Assembly (NCBI GenBank): GCA_963082975.1
Contig: OY720344.1
Span: 31,965,172-32,029,171, forward strand
DNA from: Labia minor
Lineage: Eukaryota > Arthropoda > Insecta > Dermaptera > Spongiphoridae
Reading direction: 5' to 3'
Length of the DNA stretch: 64,000 nt
The position numbers and the translations under genes are program-made. Shown one piece after another: positions 47,680 through 59,499 of this stretch; positions within the stretch are counted from its first letter, which is position 1, and each line of letters begins with the position of its first letter. A model generated the notes under the pieces. The model made no database searches. It was not told the DNA's origin and saw only the letters and a list, made by a program, of their open reading frames with translations.

Positions 47680-48098
47680 CCTATTTAAATTACTGTTCTG
47701 TTAACATAGAAATTATCAATTTATCTAGATAAAAAATAATTGACTAAAATTATTTTTTAAACGACTTTCAATACTGCTAAAAAAATTAAACAAAATAGTA
47801 GTACATTCCAAAATCTAATCAAACTAATCAGAAAAATTAATTTGATTTTTATAATTTCGTGTCAACTCAAAATTTAACCCTTAACATAAACTTGAATATG
47901 GATCAAAAGTTATTCCCAAAATATCTTTCTTTTATTTTGTGCCAAAAATTGATTTACATAAATGATTAATAATTATTATCTTGAAAACGATTTTTTAATT
48001 AATTTTCTCTTTTTTTTTAATTGTTTTTTTTAACAAATCGCTCCAAATCATTTATAAACCAATTAGTATGATATTTATTTTCTCTAAGCCGACCTTCT
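47680..48098. other. AT-rich spacer
   Basis: Nothing recognised. Frame 48017-48205 on the minus strand is A/T-driven in its second half. Confidence 0.5.
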
Positions 48099-48215
48099 TT
48101 AATAAAAATCATGGTCATCGAAGAAGTTGTACTGTATCCCACAAAGCAAAACTTTATAATCCTTGACAGTGGCGGGAACTGTGATCTTTTTCCACCCAAG
48201 GACAATAGTATTTAC
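48099..48215 (-). CDS. Candidate terminal exon of 38 codons
   Basis: The minus strand from 48215 is open for 38 codons to TAA at 48099, reading VNTIVLGWKKITVPATVKDY then KVLLCGIQYNFFDDHDF and Y. Residue use is globular, and the segment is bounded by a G-rich run upstream and A/T-rich DNA downstream. There is no ATG and no obvious acceptor AG directly before it, so boundaries are open. I do not recognise the protein. Confidence 0.3.
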   Translation of the reverse strand, partial: VNTIVLGWKKITVPATVKDYKVLLCGIQYNFFDDHDFY

Positions 48216-48240
48216 TCCCCCTCCCCCTCTCCCTTGCAAT

Positions 48241-49426
48241 CTATTAATACAGATTGACATGATTTCTTTTAATTATAATACCTATATTATTATGATCTTT
48301 CACGAATTGAATGCATATAAATGATTTTCATAATTGTTAATTATTATTAAATTAAATTAATTATTAAATCGTCATCTCATAAAGAATTATGAATAAAAAC
48401 TATATAAGTAATCTGTCCTTCAATTCATTCCTAGGCAGGCAACAGGGAACGAATGAGCTGCTTTGAATAGATTATTTTCCATTCATTGTAGAATTTGTTA
48501 CCTGAAGGTTTTTCAAATTCGATTCTATGTATAAAAGAGATGATATCTTAACATATATTTCAACAAGTTATATTATAAAACGATTTGTAATCTAATAATG
48601 TGGAAAATATTTAGCTTTAATTCGTTAGTAAGCATGTAATATGTTTTAATTTTTAATTAATATATAATTTTTTATGTATTAAGTTATATATTATTATATT
48701 AGTATATGACTAGGTATATAAATATATATATATATATAATTAAATTATTTAAAAAATTATATTTTAAGATCCAAGCTGTCGTAGAGATATTTATTTTCTT
48801 TCTATTTTTTTTTTTATTATAAATTTTTAAGCAAATAAAAATTGTTGAATATTTAGTTTGATAGATTTACAGATCACATTGAAAAATTATTTTTAGTTGT
48901 TTGAGTGTAATGTATAATTTATATAAGTGATATATTTTCAAAGAATAATTAAATAATCATCAACTTGTAGGAAATAATTAAATGATGAATTCCTCCTTAT
49001 AAAGTTGGATATAAACTTATGAAAAAAATAGTATTAATGACCTTAAAACTATTTTATCTAAAAATATATACGAATATCATCATCTCCTCATTGAAAGAAA
49101 ATTATATTGAAAAAAGTATATTGAAAAATTATTAAATTATTATTCTATTTCCTGTTGTTGAACTTTTGAAAGTTTTTTTTTTTAAATACTCGTTTGATTA
49201 AAAATGATTATATTAATAGATGGATTCTATCCACATATTCTACTTCATGCATTTATATTTAGATTTTGCTATGGCGACCAACGAATGCCTTCATCCTTAT
49301 CTCCTCTTCATCTTTAAATTAAAAATAAAAATGATATATTTATATATAAATTAATAATATATTGAAAATTATTAATCATTTTAAATAATCAAATGATAAA
49401 TTTTCATTTACTTGAATATTTCTTTG

Positions 49427-49469
<43 letters not shown>

Positions 49470-49894
49470 ATAAGAAATTTATTTTAATTTTATTAAAAAA
49501 AAAAATATATGTGAAAATCTTATAAATATTAGAAATGCATATAAAAATATTTATTTCATTTTTTTTACTCTCAATATAGCACGATTATATCCTTTTATCT
49601 CTGTCACAATGAAGTCATTTACTTTAATTACCCGTGAAAATTGTTGATAAAAATAATATAAAATTTTTTCTAACGTTAGCGTTTTAATTTAATTTTTTTT
49701 TTTTTTTTTGTACGTTGATAAATATTCTAACCTATGAAAAAATACGTGCTCTATCTTCATAAATGATCGTATTACCCGTCCAATGCTAACAAATCAATTC
49801 ACTGCTGATTTAATTAATTAATTAAATAAATCTAAAGTGTTATTTATTTATAATTAACCTTGGTAAAAATGGTAATTCAAAATAAATAAAATTT
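48241..49894. other. AT-rich spacer
   Basis: A/T-biased, includes AT18 at 49430-49466. A minor balanced patch at 49260-49310. No gene. Confidence 0.55.
49430..49466. repeat. (AT)18 microsatellite
   Basis: Uninterrupted alternating A/T over 37 bases, the longest pure dinucleotide tract in the window. Confidence 0.95.
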
Positions 49895-50395
49895 GTTCAT
49901 TAGAGGTTAGAGGTTAGAGCCAGATTATTTGAATGGTAATTTATATATATATATATACTTTATTTTTATTTTTATTGGTCATTTTATATTATTTTAGTTT
50001 AATTAACTTATGTTATTGAATGATATAATATATAATGATATTTGTCGATTGCATTCCTCCATTTGGAGATCGGGTCAAGCATAGGTATTTATTTTAATGC
50101 TTAAATTGTTTATATATATTACTTAGTTATTATAATTATATGTTTTGTTATTCTTATCTTGCATATTGAGATAGATTGTTGATATTGATTATGCATACAC
50201 GTGTCAATTATAATTACTTATAAATTTTGGATTATTTTTTCACTTGAATAAATAAATATTGAAAAAAAAAAATAAATTTAAAAATCATTGCAAAAGTGTA
50301 TTTTAAATTTGACTTAAAGAATTTTTTTCTCATTAAATTTCTTTATTTTTAACTAAATTTCTTTAATCATTTCTTTTTACTACTCGTTTGCTATT
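49895..50395 (+). repeat. Unclassified repeat U1, copy 2 (no MITE)
   Basis: Direct-orientation partner of 44470-45150, about 5.4 kb away. At the point where copy 1 has its 166-bp MITE this copy has only ttatatatatatatata. Minor deletions (for example after gcataggtatttat) distinguish the copies. Confidence 0.7.
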
Positions 50396-50870
50396 AAACT
50401 ATTCTAATCTTGTAATGGTATGTGAGAAGTAGTTTCTATTTGACCTTGGCGACATTATTTTGCCTCTTGTTTCATTATCCTCCGCCATTTTTATTTTGAT
50501 CTCTCCTTTACCTTCTCTTCCCACGGGGAGGCTGATTAATTTTCGCCATGTGTAGCCACATTAATTAACATTATTCACTCTCTTTAACAATTCTATGCCA
50601 TTCGTCGTGAAATCCATTATTTTATATTATTTTTTATTTTTATTTTTTTCCAATGAATCAACTTCCTCAATATTTTCCCAATGACATTCTCATCATTGAA
50701 CGATTACCACCTTCCCCATTGCCTTATGGATATCTGTATCCTAGAATCCATTCATTGATTCTATTACTTGTTCTCTCCTCAATAGAATCATTTTTGCTTC
50801 TTTTGCCGTTATAATGATTTTTTGCAGGGGGCAGAGCAAATATACGAATAATGTATTATTATTAATATTA
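50396..50870. other. Unique balanced block, possible regulatory module
   Basis: Contains TGACCTTGG at 50441-50449 (FTZ-F1/ERR-like half-site), TTAATTAA homeodomain-type sites (about 50562), and C/T-rich runs. All frames are closed. Function is a guess from motif clustering. Confidence 0.3.
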
Positions 50871-51769
50871 ATTTTATTAAATTTATCACAATCTAATTTT
50901 ATTTCAAACTCAATTTAATTGAATTTAATAGCAAATTGATTTTCAAAAGTTTATATTATATTTGATTATGATTGAATACGTTAATTGATTGTGTTAAAAA
51001 TTTAAACAAATTCAAATATTCTAATTATTATAATTTAATATTAGTTTTTATTAATATTACTTCACAAAAGAGAATTTATTAGATATAATAAATAAAAAAA
51101 CGAAACCTTTAAATAAATTATAATATTGTAGAATATAATCAGTTGAATTTTTAGAAAATTTAAAAAATCTAGCCAAAATTAAAAAGAGAAAAATTTAAAA
51201 CAACTCCTTCTTTATCATTTGTCTAAAAAATCATGATTTAATTTTTATGTAATCTATAAATCACTTTTTACACTTAAAATATAGTAATAATTAATAATTG
51301 AGTAATTAAACTAAAAATAAAAATAAAGTTTAATTGCGTTTTAAAATTTTTTTTGGCTTCATAAAACACTAAAAAAAATAATTTCTGTTTTTTTTTTCAT
51401 TACATATAGATAAATTTTATAGCCTATGAAAAGAAGGAATATTCCAATAAAATAAGAATAATTTAAAAAAGTAATAATTTAAGATAAATACGATCTCAAA
51501 ATATTTTATTTAATTAATTAAAATTATAACTTTTAGTATGATTTAAATGATATTAGAATAAAAATTTTATAATTTTTTTTGTTGGAATTGCTAGAATTAT
51601 TAATTTTTTATTCATTGTCGGAAATGAATCGACACCTTCACTGAGCCAATTAAGGCTCTGAATGAACAACACGGAGCATTATATAAATTTAAAAATAAAA
51701 ATTAATTTTTGCTGTTAATTGATTAGAAAATTGATAACTTATTTATAAATAAAGAAATATAAGAATATT
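50871..51769. other. AT-rich spacer
   Basis: A/T-biased; ttcactgagccaattaaggc near 51640 may be a fragment of a Helentron-like 3' end. No gene. Confidence 0.5.
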
Positions 51770-51975
51770 ATAATACAATTTCATAGTAATTGGTTAAGCC
51801 AATTTTGAGTCCATAACATCACAATTTTCCGGGCAGACATACATTCATACAGACAGATAGACATTAACAATTTTATGAATTTTATGTTCAAGAAACGTGA
51901 AGATATGCAAAAAATTTTAAATTCTGAGCAATGTGCAGTCAAAAACCCTTTTATACATATATATATATAGATAAG
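51770..51975 (+). repeat. Interspersed repeat D, copy 2
   Basis: Aligns with 17512-17720: aatttcatagta, a longer variable middle ending in catacagacagatagac, aaattctgagcaatgtgcag, then a TA-rich tail. No ORF of its own; the 99-codon minus frame across it is low quality. Confidence 0.6.
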
Positions 51976-52926
51976 CAAATAAATCAATTTATTATAGAAT
52001 ATAGTATGATTATTTGATTTGGAAATTTTTCTAAAAGTTCTATTGCTTTTAGAAGAAAAAAAGGGGGAAGGTGAAATCATAAAGTAAATGGACTCCAGAT
52101 ATACTGAAGAAATTCATGACAAATTATTTGTTTTTTTCTGTAAATAAAATAAATATCATAATAATATTATATAAAAAAGGATTTTTATCTTGAATCATTT
52201 TTGATAAGAGATTTATTTCAAGGTATATATGAGTTGGTTGATATGTTAGTGTGTGAGTAAAAATCATTAACGAGGTAGATTTGATCATTCTTGTTAATTA
52301 AGTGAAACAAGGTAATAAAAGTTGTGAGTGGTTCTTAACCATCAATATATGATATTTTTTTTTATCTCTTTCTTTAAATAAATAAATAGATAAATATTTA
52401 ATAAATATTGATGGCATATAAAATATACCATAATTGGATAAAGATTAAATTACAAATAATTATTTATTAATTTATTATCTTTTGAAAATAATAATAAATT
52501 TATACTATAATTAAATATAGCTATTAAAAATAAATAAATATTTTCTATTGATACATTTAGATCAATATAGTACTTAAAATTTTATATAATATATTTATAT
52601 ATATATATATATATTGATGTAAAAATCTTTTCTTAGAGAGAATATAAGCGTTGCAAGGATTAATTATAAAGATATAATATTCAGATAATAGAACTAAATC
52701 AAATTTTGCCAGTTGGCAATGAAAATAAGTAGGTGAGGAAGAATGCACTGTAATAAATAAGAGAATAAAATTAAAACAAGAATTTAGTAATAGATAAATT
52801 ACAAATTTTATAAAGTATAAAACGTTTGTTTTATAATGAATTAATTAAACAATAGCGATAATAATTATGTGGTATTTTTATAAGTATCTTAAAAAATAAA
52901 TAAATTAATGAAAATACTAGACTCCA
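51976..52926. other. AT-rich spacer
   Basis: A/T-biased DNA with an AT tract at about 52597-52613. No gene. Confidence 0.6.
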
Positions 52927-52957
<31 letters not shown>

Positions 52958-52960
52958 GTT
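52927..52960. repeat. (ATT)11 microsatellite
   Basis: Eleven ATT units without interruption. Confidence 0.95.
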
Positions 52961-52990
52961 ATTAAAAACTATAAATCTTTTTTAAAATTG

Positions 52991-54000
52991 AAAATAATTT
53001 GTTCCTATTTTCATTAAAATATTATTTAAATAAATCATTCTTTCTACCTCCACCCACCCTTCTTGTTACCAATCTTTTTTCAAATCTATTTGTCAAATAA
53101 TTTACTAATTAATAAATCAAAAAAAAAATACTTATATATAATATATATATACATATGTGAAATGTTAATTTATTAAAATTTAAAATAATTTGTTCCTATT
53201 TTCATTAAAATATTATTTAAATAAATCATTCTTTCTACCTCCACCCACCCTTCTTGTTACCAATCTTTTTACCGACCGACGATAGTAAGGGAGGTATTGT
53301 TTTCACACCAAATTTCACATGTGGAGATTTTTACATATTGCCACGAATCATGCATTTTCTAAACAGAAAAAAGTATTTTTAGCATGATGTCTGTCCGTCC
53401 GTCTGTCCGTCCGTATAGATGTGTACAGCCTGAACGGCTCAACCGATTTTGATGAAATTTGGTATATTTACTTAATGCATCAGTGGGATGAATTGATCAA
53501 ATTTTGGTGCAAATCCGTGAACCGGAAGTGGTAGTATTAGCGATCGACGATAGGAAGGGAAGGGTTATTTTCACACCAAATTTCACATGAGGAGATTTTT
53601 TATATATCACCACGAATCATGCACTTTGTATTGGTTTTATCCTCGGGAAAATCATATTTATTAGTTTTTTCTTGATTTAAAATTATATGACGTCATCCAG
53701 CCATTCATGACGTCACAGCCTGGTCTTACATATATATTATAAATAAAATAAAATTAAAAATATTTATGTTATATGCCTATATGTTTTTTATTACATTAAT
53801 AGATATATTAAAATTATTTGAAATTGTTTCTGTAGCTGGAAATTAATTTACTTCAAACCGTCGGTCGGTTCGGACCTGGCCACAGGTCAACTTATTTCAA
53901 ATCTATTTGTCAAATAATTTACTAATTAATAAATCAAAAAAAAAAAATACTTATATATAATATATATATACATATGTGAAATGTTAATTTATTAAAATTT
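52991..54000. repeat. 191-bp tandem duplication, second unit interrupted
   Basis: Unit 1 is 52991-53181; unit 2 starts at 53182 with the same sequence (aaaataatttgttcctattt). It continues through cctccacccacccttcttgt to the T run at 53266-53270, is interrupted by a 626-bp insertion (53271-53896), and resumes tcaaatctatttgtcaaata to 54000. Apart from two extra A residues in an A run, the units are essentially identical, so the duplication is recent. Confidence 0.92.
53271..53896 (+). mobile_element. Helentron/HINE-like insertion with exact boundaries, family C copy 2
   Basis: The empty site in the adjacent tandem unit defines the insertion: six T residues in unit 1 become five before and one after a 626-bp insert, so it went between T and T without clear target duplication (a TT duplication cannot be excluded). 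It begins ACCGACCGACG; the inverse CGTCGGTCGGT recurs near the 3' end. That is followed by a GACCTG-gcca-CAGGTC hairpin about 10 bases from the end. Subterminal inverted repeat plus 3' hairpin plus T^T insertion is the Helentron/HINE plan. Inside there are two partial copies of the leading part (53278 and 53546), a CTGTCCGTCCGT tract and a family E segment. No ORF. Confidence 0.82.
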
Positions 54001-54219
54001 ATCTCATTTTATATTTATTTTGAAATTGAAAAACATTCATTATTTTGTGTTAAATTTAATGGTATGAAAATATGAATGTTAATTATTTATATCTTGAGAT
54101 TATAAAAAAAAGAAAAGAAAAAAAAATAATATTGAAGAAAGCCGAAACACTCGTCCCTTTGGTTAAAGAAGTACAAGTATATAACTGTTGTTTTTATGGC
54201 AAGTATTCTAAATGTTTAT

Positions 54220-54500
54220 GTTGACGTTTGCAAAAACCGCTCTAATAGAATAAACAAGCATCTTGGTCAAAGACAGATACCGACCGAGGTGATGATATAA
54301 TCGGAGGCGAATGAGACGGCGGCGTGTGACGAGGGCTAGTGACTCCTGCCCCCGCACACACTCCACTCACATGGACCACTAAAAGTTATTCTGACCACTC
54401 AATGAACACGTGGACGTTTTTGTTAGAGGTGAAACTACCCTTTAAGCCAGCCCTTGTCTGAAATCATAGTTCATTATTAGACGATCACATTAGGTCGTGT
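54220..54500. promoter_or_regulatory. GC-rich island, possible regulatory module
   Basis: Balanced, CpG-containing block with CACGTG at 54407-54412 and a GGTCAAAG half-site (about 54274). Stops occur in every frame, so a regulatory function is more likely than coding. Nothing more specific can be said. Confidence 0.3.
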
Positions 54501-55782
54501 AATGAAGTATCACTAAAGTTAATTGTAAACATCGTTGCTATTTTAAGTGATGATCTCTCTGCGATCGTTTCTATCTTCTTCATTATTTATTGTACTACAT
54601 GCTTTGTTTATTAACATACAATATACAGAAAATTAATGTAAACTTTAATTTACAAAAAAAAAAAAAAATAAAAAAATAAAAATGAAAACAAGATCTAACT
54701 AACCTTCAATGACACTTTTAATACACTAAATCGTTTTTATGTATTTAACATTTACATATGAATGTTTTTATATAAATATTAATTGTATAGATATCTCTCA
54801 TTTAAATTTGGTTTAAATTATTTATCTAATATATGATTTTACATTTATTTGAATTTTTTATCAATCTTTTTTTTTCCTTTGAAAAGAAGTTATGTATAAA
54901 TTATAAAAAAAATGGATTAGAGATAAAAGTAGGATAATTATTTAACATAAAAGGTGAAATTATATTAATATATTTTATTTATATATTTTTTAAATATATT
55001 AACTTTCATTTTATTTTATTTCGTGGTTGACCACAATACTTATAATATGAATAAATAAATGAGTTAAAATGGAAATGCTTAATTTGTTTATATAATAATC
55101 ATTTGTTGTATTTCAGGAAATTTTAATATATTTTTGAAAACTGTTTTAACTTCGTAATACCTAAATACCTAAATACTAGTCCTTGTTAATTGAACAAGAC
55201 ACCTACTCGTATGTTTATGTTTTTCATCTATTTATGATAGGATTAAATATGAATTTGCATACATATGAATACTTATAACATAAAATTTATCGTCTAAAAG
55301 TTTGAAAAATTCATATTTAAATGTTATTGTTATTAAATAATCTATAAAAATTAATTTTTCCTTAAAATTACTGTAATATTATTTTTGATTTTATTAAAAA
55401 TAGATATTTGATTTAATTTATTATAATAACAAATATAATTATTATTATTATAAAGATTTTATTTAAGTATGAAAAGAATAGAAAATTTATGAATTTTACA
55501 AAAACAAACTATTAAATTATTCTATTCAGGAAAGGGTAACTTATGTCCTGATAAAAATCAAGGAAATATATTTAATATTAGTTTGGAGTGTAGAGCATAT
55601 GCCTCATAAAGTTGATCTTTCTGATTATTTCTATATAAAATTCTTGAAGAAGATTCCAAATGAAGTTATCCATACTAATATAGATCTATGCATATGGATT
55701 TGGAAGCGTAGAGTAAACATTATAATACTCGCTGTACTAGTGCATGGGTTGAATTTTTGAAAGAAAATTTAGCGACGACAAC
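54501..55782. other. AT-rich spacer
   Basis: A/T-biased, with an A tract at 54654-54668. No gene. Confidence 0.6.
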
Positions 55783-55914
55783 ATGATGTTCTATGTTTAT
55801 CTCGGTAAGGTCACCTGGATGCTCGCGGCATATTGGAGGGGTTCGTGTCCCGGTGAGTGCTGGCCCCCCGCCAACCTCCATTTGCCAGCCACCTCACATC
55901 TTCTTCATTATTAA
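55783..55914 (+). CDS. Candidate 43-residue ORF or first exon
   Basis: ATG ATG at 55783 opens MMFYVYLGKVTWMLAAYWRG then SCPGECWPPANLHLPATSHL to TAA at 55912-55914. The composition is far from the A/T background. TCCCG|GTGAGTG (about 55852) is a strong donor-like sequence after about 23 codons, and CTCG|GTAAGG a second, so the real product could be a spliced first exon. The initial residues are hydrophobic and could act as a short membrane or signal segment. No family recognised. Confidence 0.3.
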   Translation: MMFYVYLGKVTWMLAAYWRGSCPGECWPPANLHLPATSHLLHY

Positions 55915-56041
55915 TCAATTCATCATTGACAATTTTCCTAATTGTTTCTAAACTATACTATCATTTTTCATTTGGTGAAATTATCTATTTTTCATTAAAA
56001 TCATTTATGTTTTTTATTTGTTCATATTAAAAATAAAAAAA

Positions 56042-56650
56042 TCTGGAGTGTCTCCACTCGACTATCTCACAAATTTGAATTGGATTAATTAACATATATT
56101 ATATTTAAATTAAATTTAATTAATTAATTAAATTATACATTAAGTATAAATAAATTTGATTAATTAATTAATTAATTGTCATCTATTAAATTTAAATTTA
56201 AAACTTTTGCCTACATTTTTTAGCCAAAATTTAAAATATTAATTCCGGTATTTTTAGAGATTCAATCAAGTTGAAATTCTATATATAGAATAGAATTTTA
56301 TACAATTTTTAATCGTGTGAAAAACTATCAAACATATATCTTTATTTTTACGGTCAGTTTAGAGGAAAAAAATAAAACCGTGGTAGGTAATGGTCCTCTT
56401 TCGAATGAGCTTCATTTCTCAAAAGTTGTTAAAAACTACGAATTTTGAATTTTCGTGTATCAAATTTTATTATTCTACTTTTTGCATAATCATGTTCACA
56501 CATACACACATATATATATATATATATTTACAGACATTTTTCTCAACCTTAGTGAAAATGACTCAGGGACCTTCAAAACGTATAAAATCATCAAAATCTC
56601 GACATTGAAAATTTTCGTGATCGCAATACTATCTGGCGAGATAGTAAAAA
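56042..56650 (+). mobile_element. Helentron/HINE-like repeat, family B copy 3
   Basis: The most complete copy: tctggagtgtctccactcga, actatctcacaaatttgaat, ... tatcaaacatatatctttat, an AC/AT microsatellite (about 56495-56527), tcatcaaaatctcgacattg, and finally the hairpin ACTATCT-ggcg-AGATAGT (56624-56641) followed by AAAAA. GCGAGATAGT at the end is the inverse of the subterminal gactatctc near the start. Open frames here (56390-56661) are within the repeat and not genes. Confidence 0.72.
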
Positions 56651-57123
56651 GTATTAGTTGAGGGAATTAATTATTAGTAACGATATATATTAAAAAAACT
56701 GGTCAATTTAGTTAAAAATAATTGATTTAATAAGCTTAATTTAATTATTTTTTTATTCTTTAGGAAGCAAATAAATTCAATCACGATTTAATTGGCACTG
56801 AAATATTTTCCAATTCTGATTTTAAGGAAATTTTTCATTCAAAATCCTTATTCGGTGTTAAATAAAAGGTGTTAAGTCATAAAGTCCATAATCTTCTAAG
56901 TTAATTAATATGGATGCTATAAATTTACCGGGTTTTATATCGTATCTTAGATTGAAATCTTCATTCTTCACTCTAACCGTAAAGTTTAAATTCAAGAATA
57001 GACGATAATTTATTGTAACATCATATCAATAGATCTAAAAGAGGATCTTTCGGCTAGTAATTAAATTTACTATCAAGTTTCTTTTATAAGAGAATGTGTA
57101 GTTGTAGATGTTTTTTTTTTAAA
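56651..57123. other. AT-rich spacer
   Basis: Nothing recognised; T10 run at about 57111-57120 precedes the candidate exon. Confidence 0.5.
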
Positions 57124-57216
57124 GTGTGCAGAGGAGGGTTGGTGGATACTTTTGTGATGCTGCCCACGTTCTTCTTTCCTCGGTTGTTTGCATCTAATAG
57201 ATCGTTGTTGATTTAA
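57124..57216 (+). CDS. Candidate short terminal exon
   Basis: Thirty codons open to TAA at 57214-57216, reading CRGGLVDTFVMLPTFFFPRL then FASNRSLLI. It is preceded by a T-rich tract and aaag or tgcag, either of which could be the acceptor. Balanced composition only over this stretch. No family recognised; regulatory sequence is the alternative. Confidence 0.25.
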   Translation: MCRGGLVDTFVMLPTFFFPRLFASNRSLLI

Positions 57217-59499
57217 ACCCCATTTATTTTTATATTTCATTCAATGATTCTTTGATTTATCAATTAATTTCATGAATATATTTATAAACATATCTATATG
57301 AATGGAAATCAGACAAAGCGCTATATTTAGCACCATCTATAAAAAATAATGATATCACGAACTCTATCAAGGTGAACAATTTGATTTGCAAGAAGTGTTT
57401 CAGGATCTTCTCACCATTACTTATTGATTTATTCAAATCGTATTGCATAAGATTCAGGCGCCGGGGAAAAATAAACAATATAGTCCATGAATTATTATTA
57501 TTTTTCTACAATGCAATATGTTGTATTTTTTAAATTATAATAATTTAATTTTAATCATTAAAAAAAGTTTATAAAATTGAAAAATATCAATGATCATTGT
57601 TTCAATTAGACATTTAATAATATTCTTGTTAAAATAAAAAAAATGAAAAATCAAGTCAACGCAATTAAAATTATAGTCCCTTTTAATTATTGTATTATAA
57701 TAATTAAGTAGAAGCTTTTTTCTTATTGTATATATAATACATAATAGTATCATTACTTTTGATTTTATATTTATATATTTAATTGTTTCAAATCAAATAG
57801 GCACGAACATTAGATGAGCAATCTGATGTAAACCTCAGTCTGTTTAAAATTACAGTTTTCAACATTTTAGAGCTAAACATGATTTAAAAAAAAGTGGAAA
57901 ATACACTTTATTCATTGGTCGTTTTGATTTTCGGCAATTTTAACCAATATACTCATTTATTTGATAATTAATCAAATTAAATATTAAATTTTAAAGTCAT
58001 AATTAAAAAATTTATTGGTAATATATTATAGTAAAAAAAAAATAACATGAAAATTTTTTGAAAATAAAAAAATTCCACTCTCTTCGTCAATAGAAATAAA
58101 TCCCAAATCTCCATCAGGTAAATATCATAAATTCATAAAAATTAAAATTTTTAAAAAATAATTTATTGAAAACAAGCAACATAATAGAAGTAGAAACCAG
58201 AGAAAATTCAGAATAATGAGAGATCAAGAATAAATAAATTTTGATCAAATATAGTGTTTATCTAATTATGTTTTTTTAATCTATCTATAATACAATATAT
58301 CTAAAGATATCTAAAATAAATTCTTTTCATAGAAAAATTTATTAAATCATTTATAAATGAATGGTTCATAGTATAATAAATATAAAAGTAAAAAATAAAA
58401 AAAAAATAATGGGAATGGATGTCACAGAAAGTTTTTCGTTGCATTAAATCATGATAATCGAAATGAATAATAAATTATTAAAAAGAATTTTAATTGATTC
58501 AATTAATGAATATGAATGTAATTTAATAAAAAATCAATAGAAAAAAACTTTCTCGATTCGCATTTCAATTTAATTTTTACTTTCTCAATTTGAATATATT
58601 TCTAGAAAAACATTGTGCTTTCCATATTTATTGTAATCGTTTCTTTGAAATTTAATCAAAAAATCTATATCTTTTGTTAAATGAAATTTCTTTTTTATAT
58701 ATTTCTTGGTTTTAAATAAATCCTATTACTCTATTAACTAATATTTGAATATTTCCTCCTCTTTCAATCTCAAAAAACAAATTCCGAAATTTTTTTTTTT
58801 TCAATGAATTTTTTTCTCAAGGTTGAAATTTATAAAATAATTATTATATATTTAATCTATAGTTAATTTATGTGCAGAATGTTTCTGGGGGACATTCCAC
58901 TTAATTAAATCAAAATAGAACATAAAAATATAAAATGATTTTTATAGAACAAAATTAATCATCCAATATTATTTATTTGGCATTAAAATATTTTTTTATT
59001 ATTCTTCTATATTTAAAAGAATAAATTCATTTTTTTCAAAAATTTTGTAATATGGTGATGAAACATAGAAGAATTTTCAGACAATGAAACAAAAAAATAG
59101 AAAAAGGTTGACGTATCTTCCCATTAGTCACATCTTTTGTACTTCATTTAATATATATATATATATAATAAATATAGTATTATTTTCTTTCAAATAAAGA
59201 TATGAGTCTTCTTATAAAAGAATCCAATTTCCTATTAATGTAGCTTCCCATCAAATTTTCAAAATCAATTTTGATATAATATTTATATCCAATCCATGAA
59301 AATCGTGTAGGGAGCGCTCCAATTATGGAAATTTAATCAAATTCATCCTTTTTAAAAACATAAAATAGACAAATATATGTATATTTAGAAATTTCAACTA
59401 TTAAGTTATTTAGAAATGATATAAAATGTTGAATAAAATAAATATTAATAAGAAAAAGTTGTGATCGGATTTATAATAAAAAAAAAATAAATTTTTGTT
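57217..59499. other. Long AT-rich spacer
   Basis: More than 2 kb of A/T-biased DNA. Frames at 57260-57478 and 57535-57753 (minus) are I/F/Y/K-rich. AT tract at about 59151-59166. Nothing recognised. Confidence 0.55.

Noticed and set aside
53391..53416. CTGTCCGTCCGT tract considered as CRISPR-like or satellite repeat
   Set aside because: It is a short internal microsatellite of the Helentron-like element; there are no spacers and this is eukaryotic DNA.
56390..56661. Two 68-72-codon plus-strand frames
   Set aside because: Entirely within family B copy 3 and broken in the other copies.
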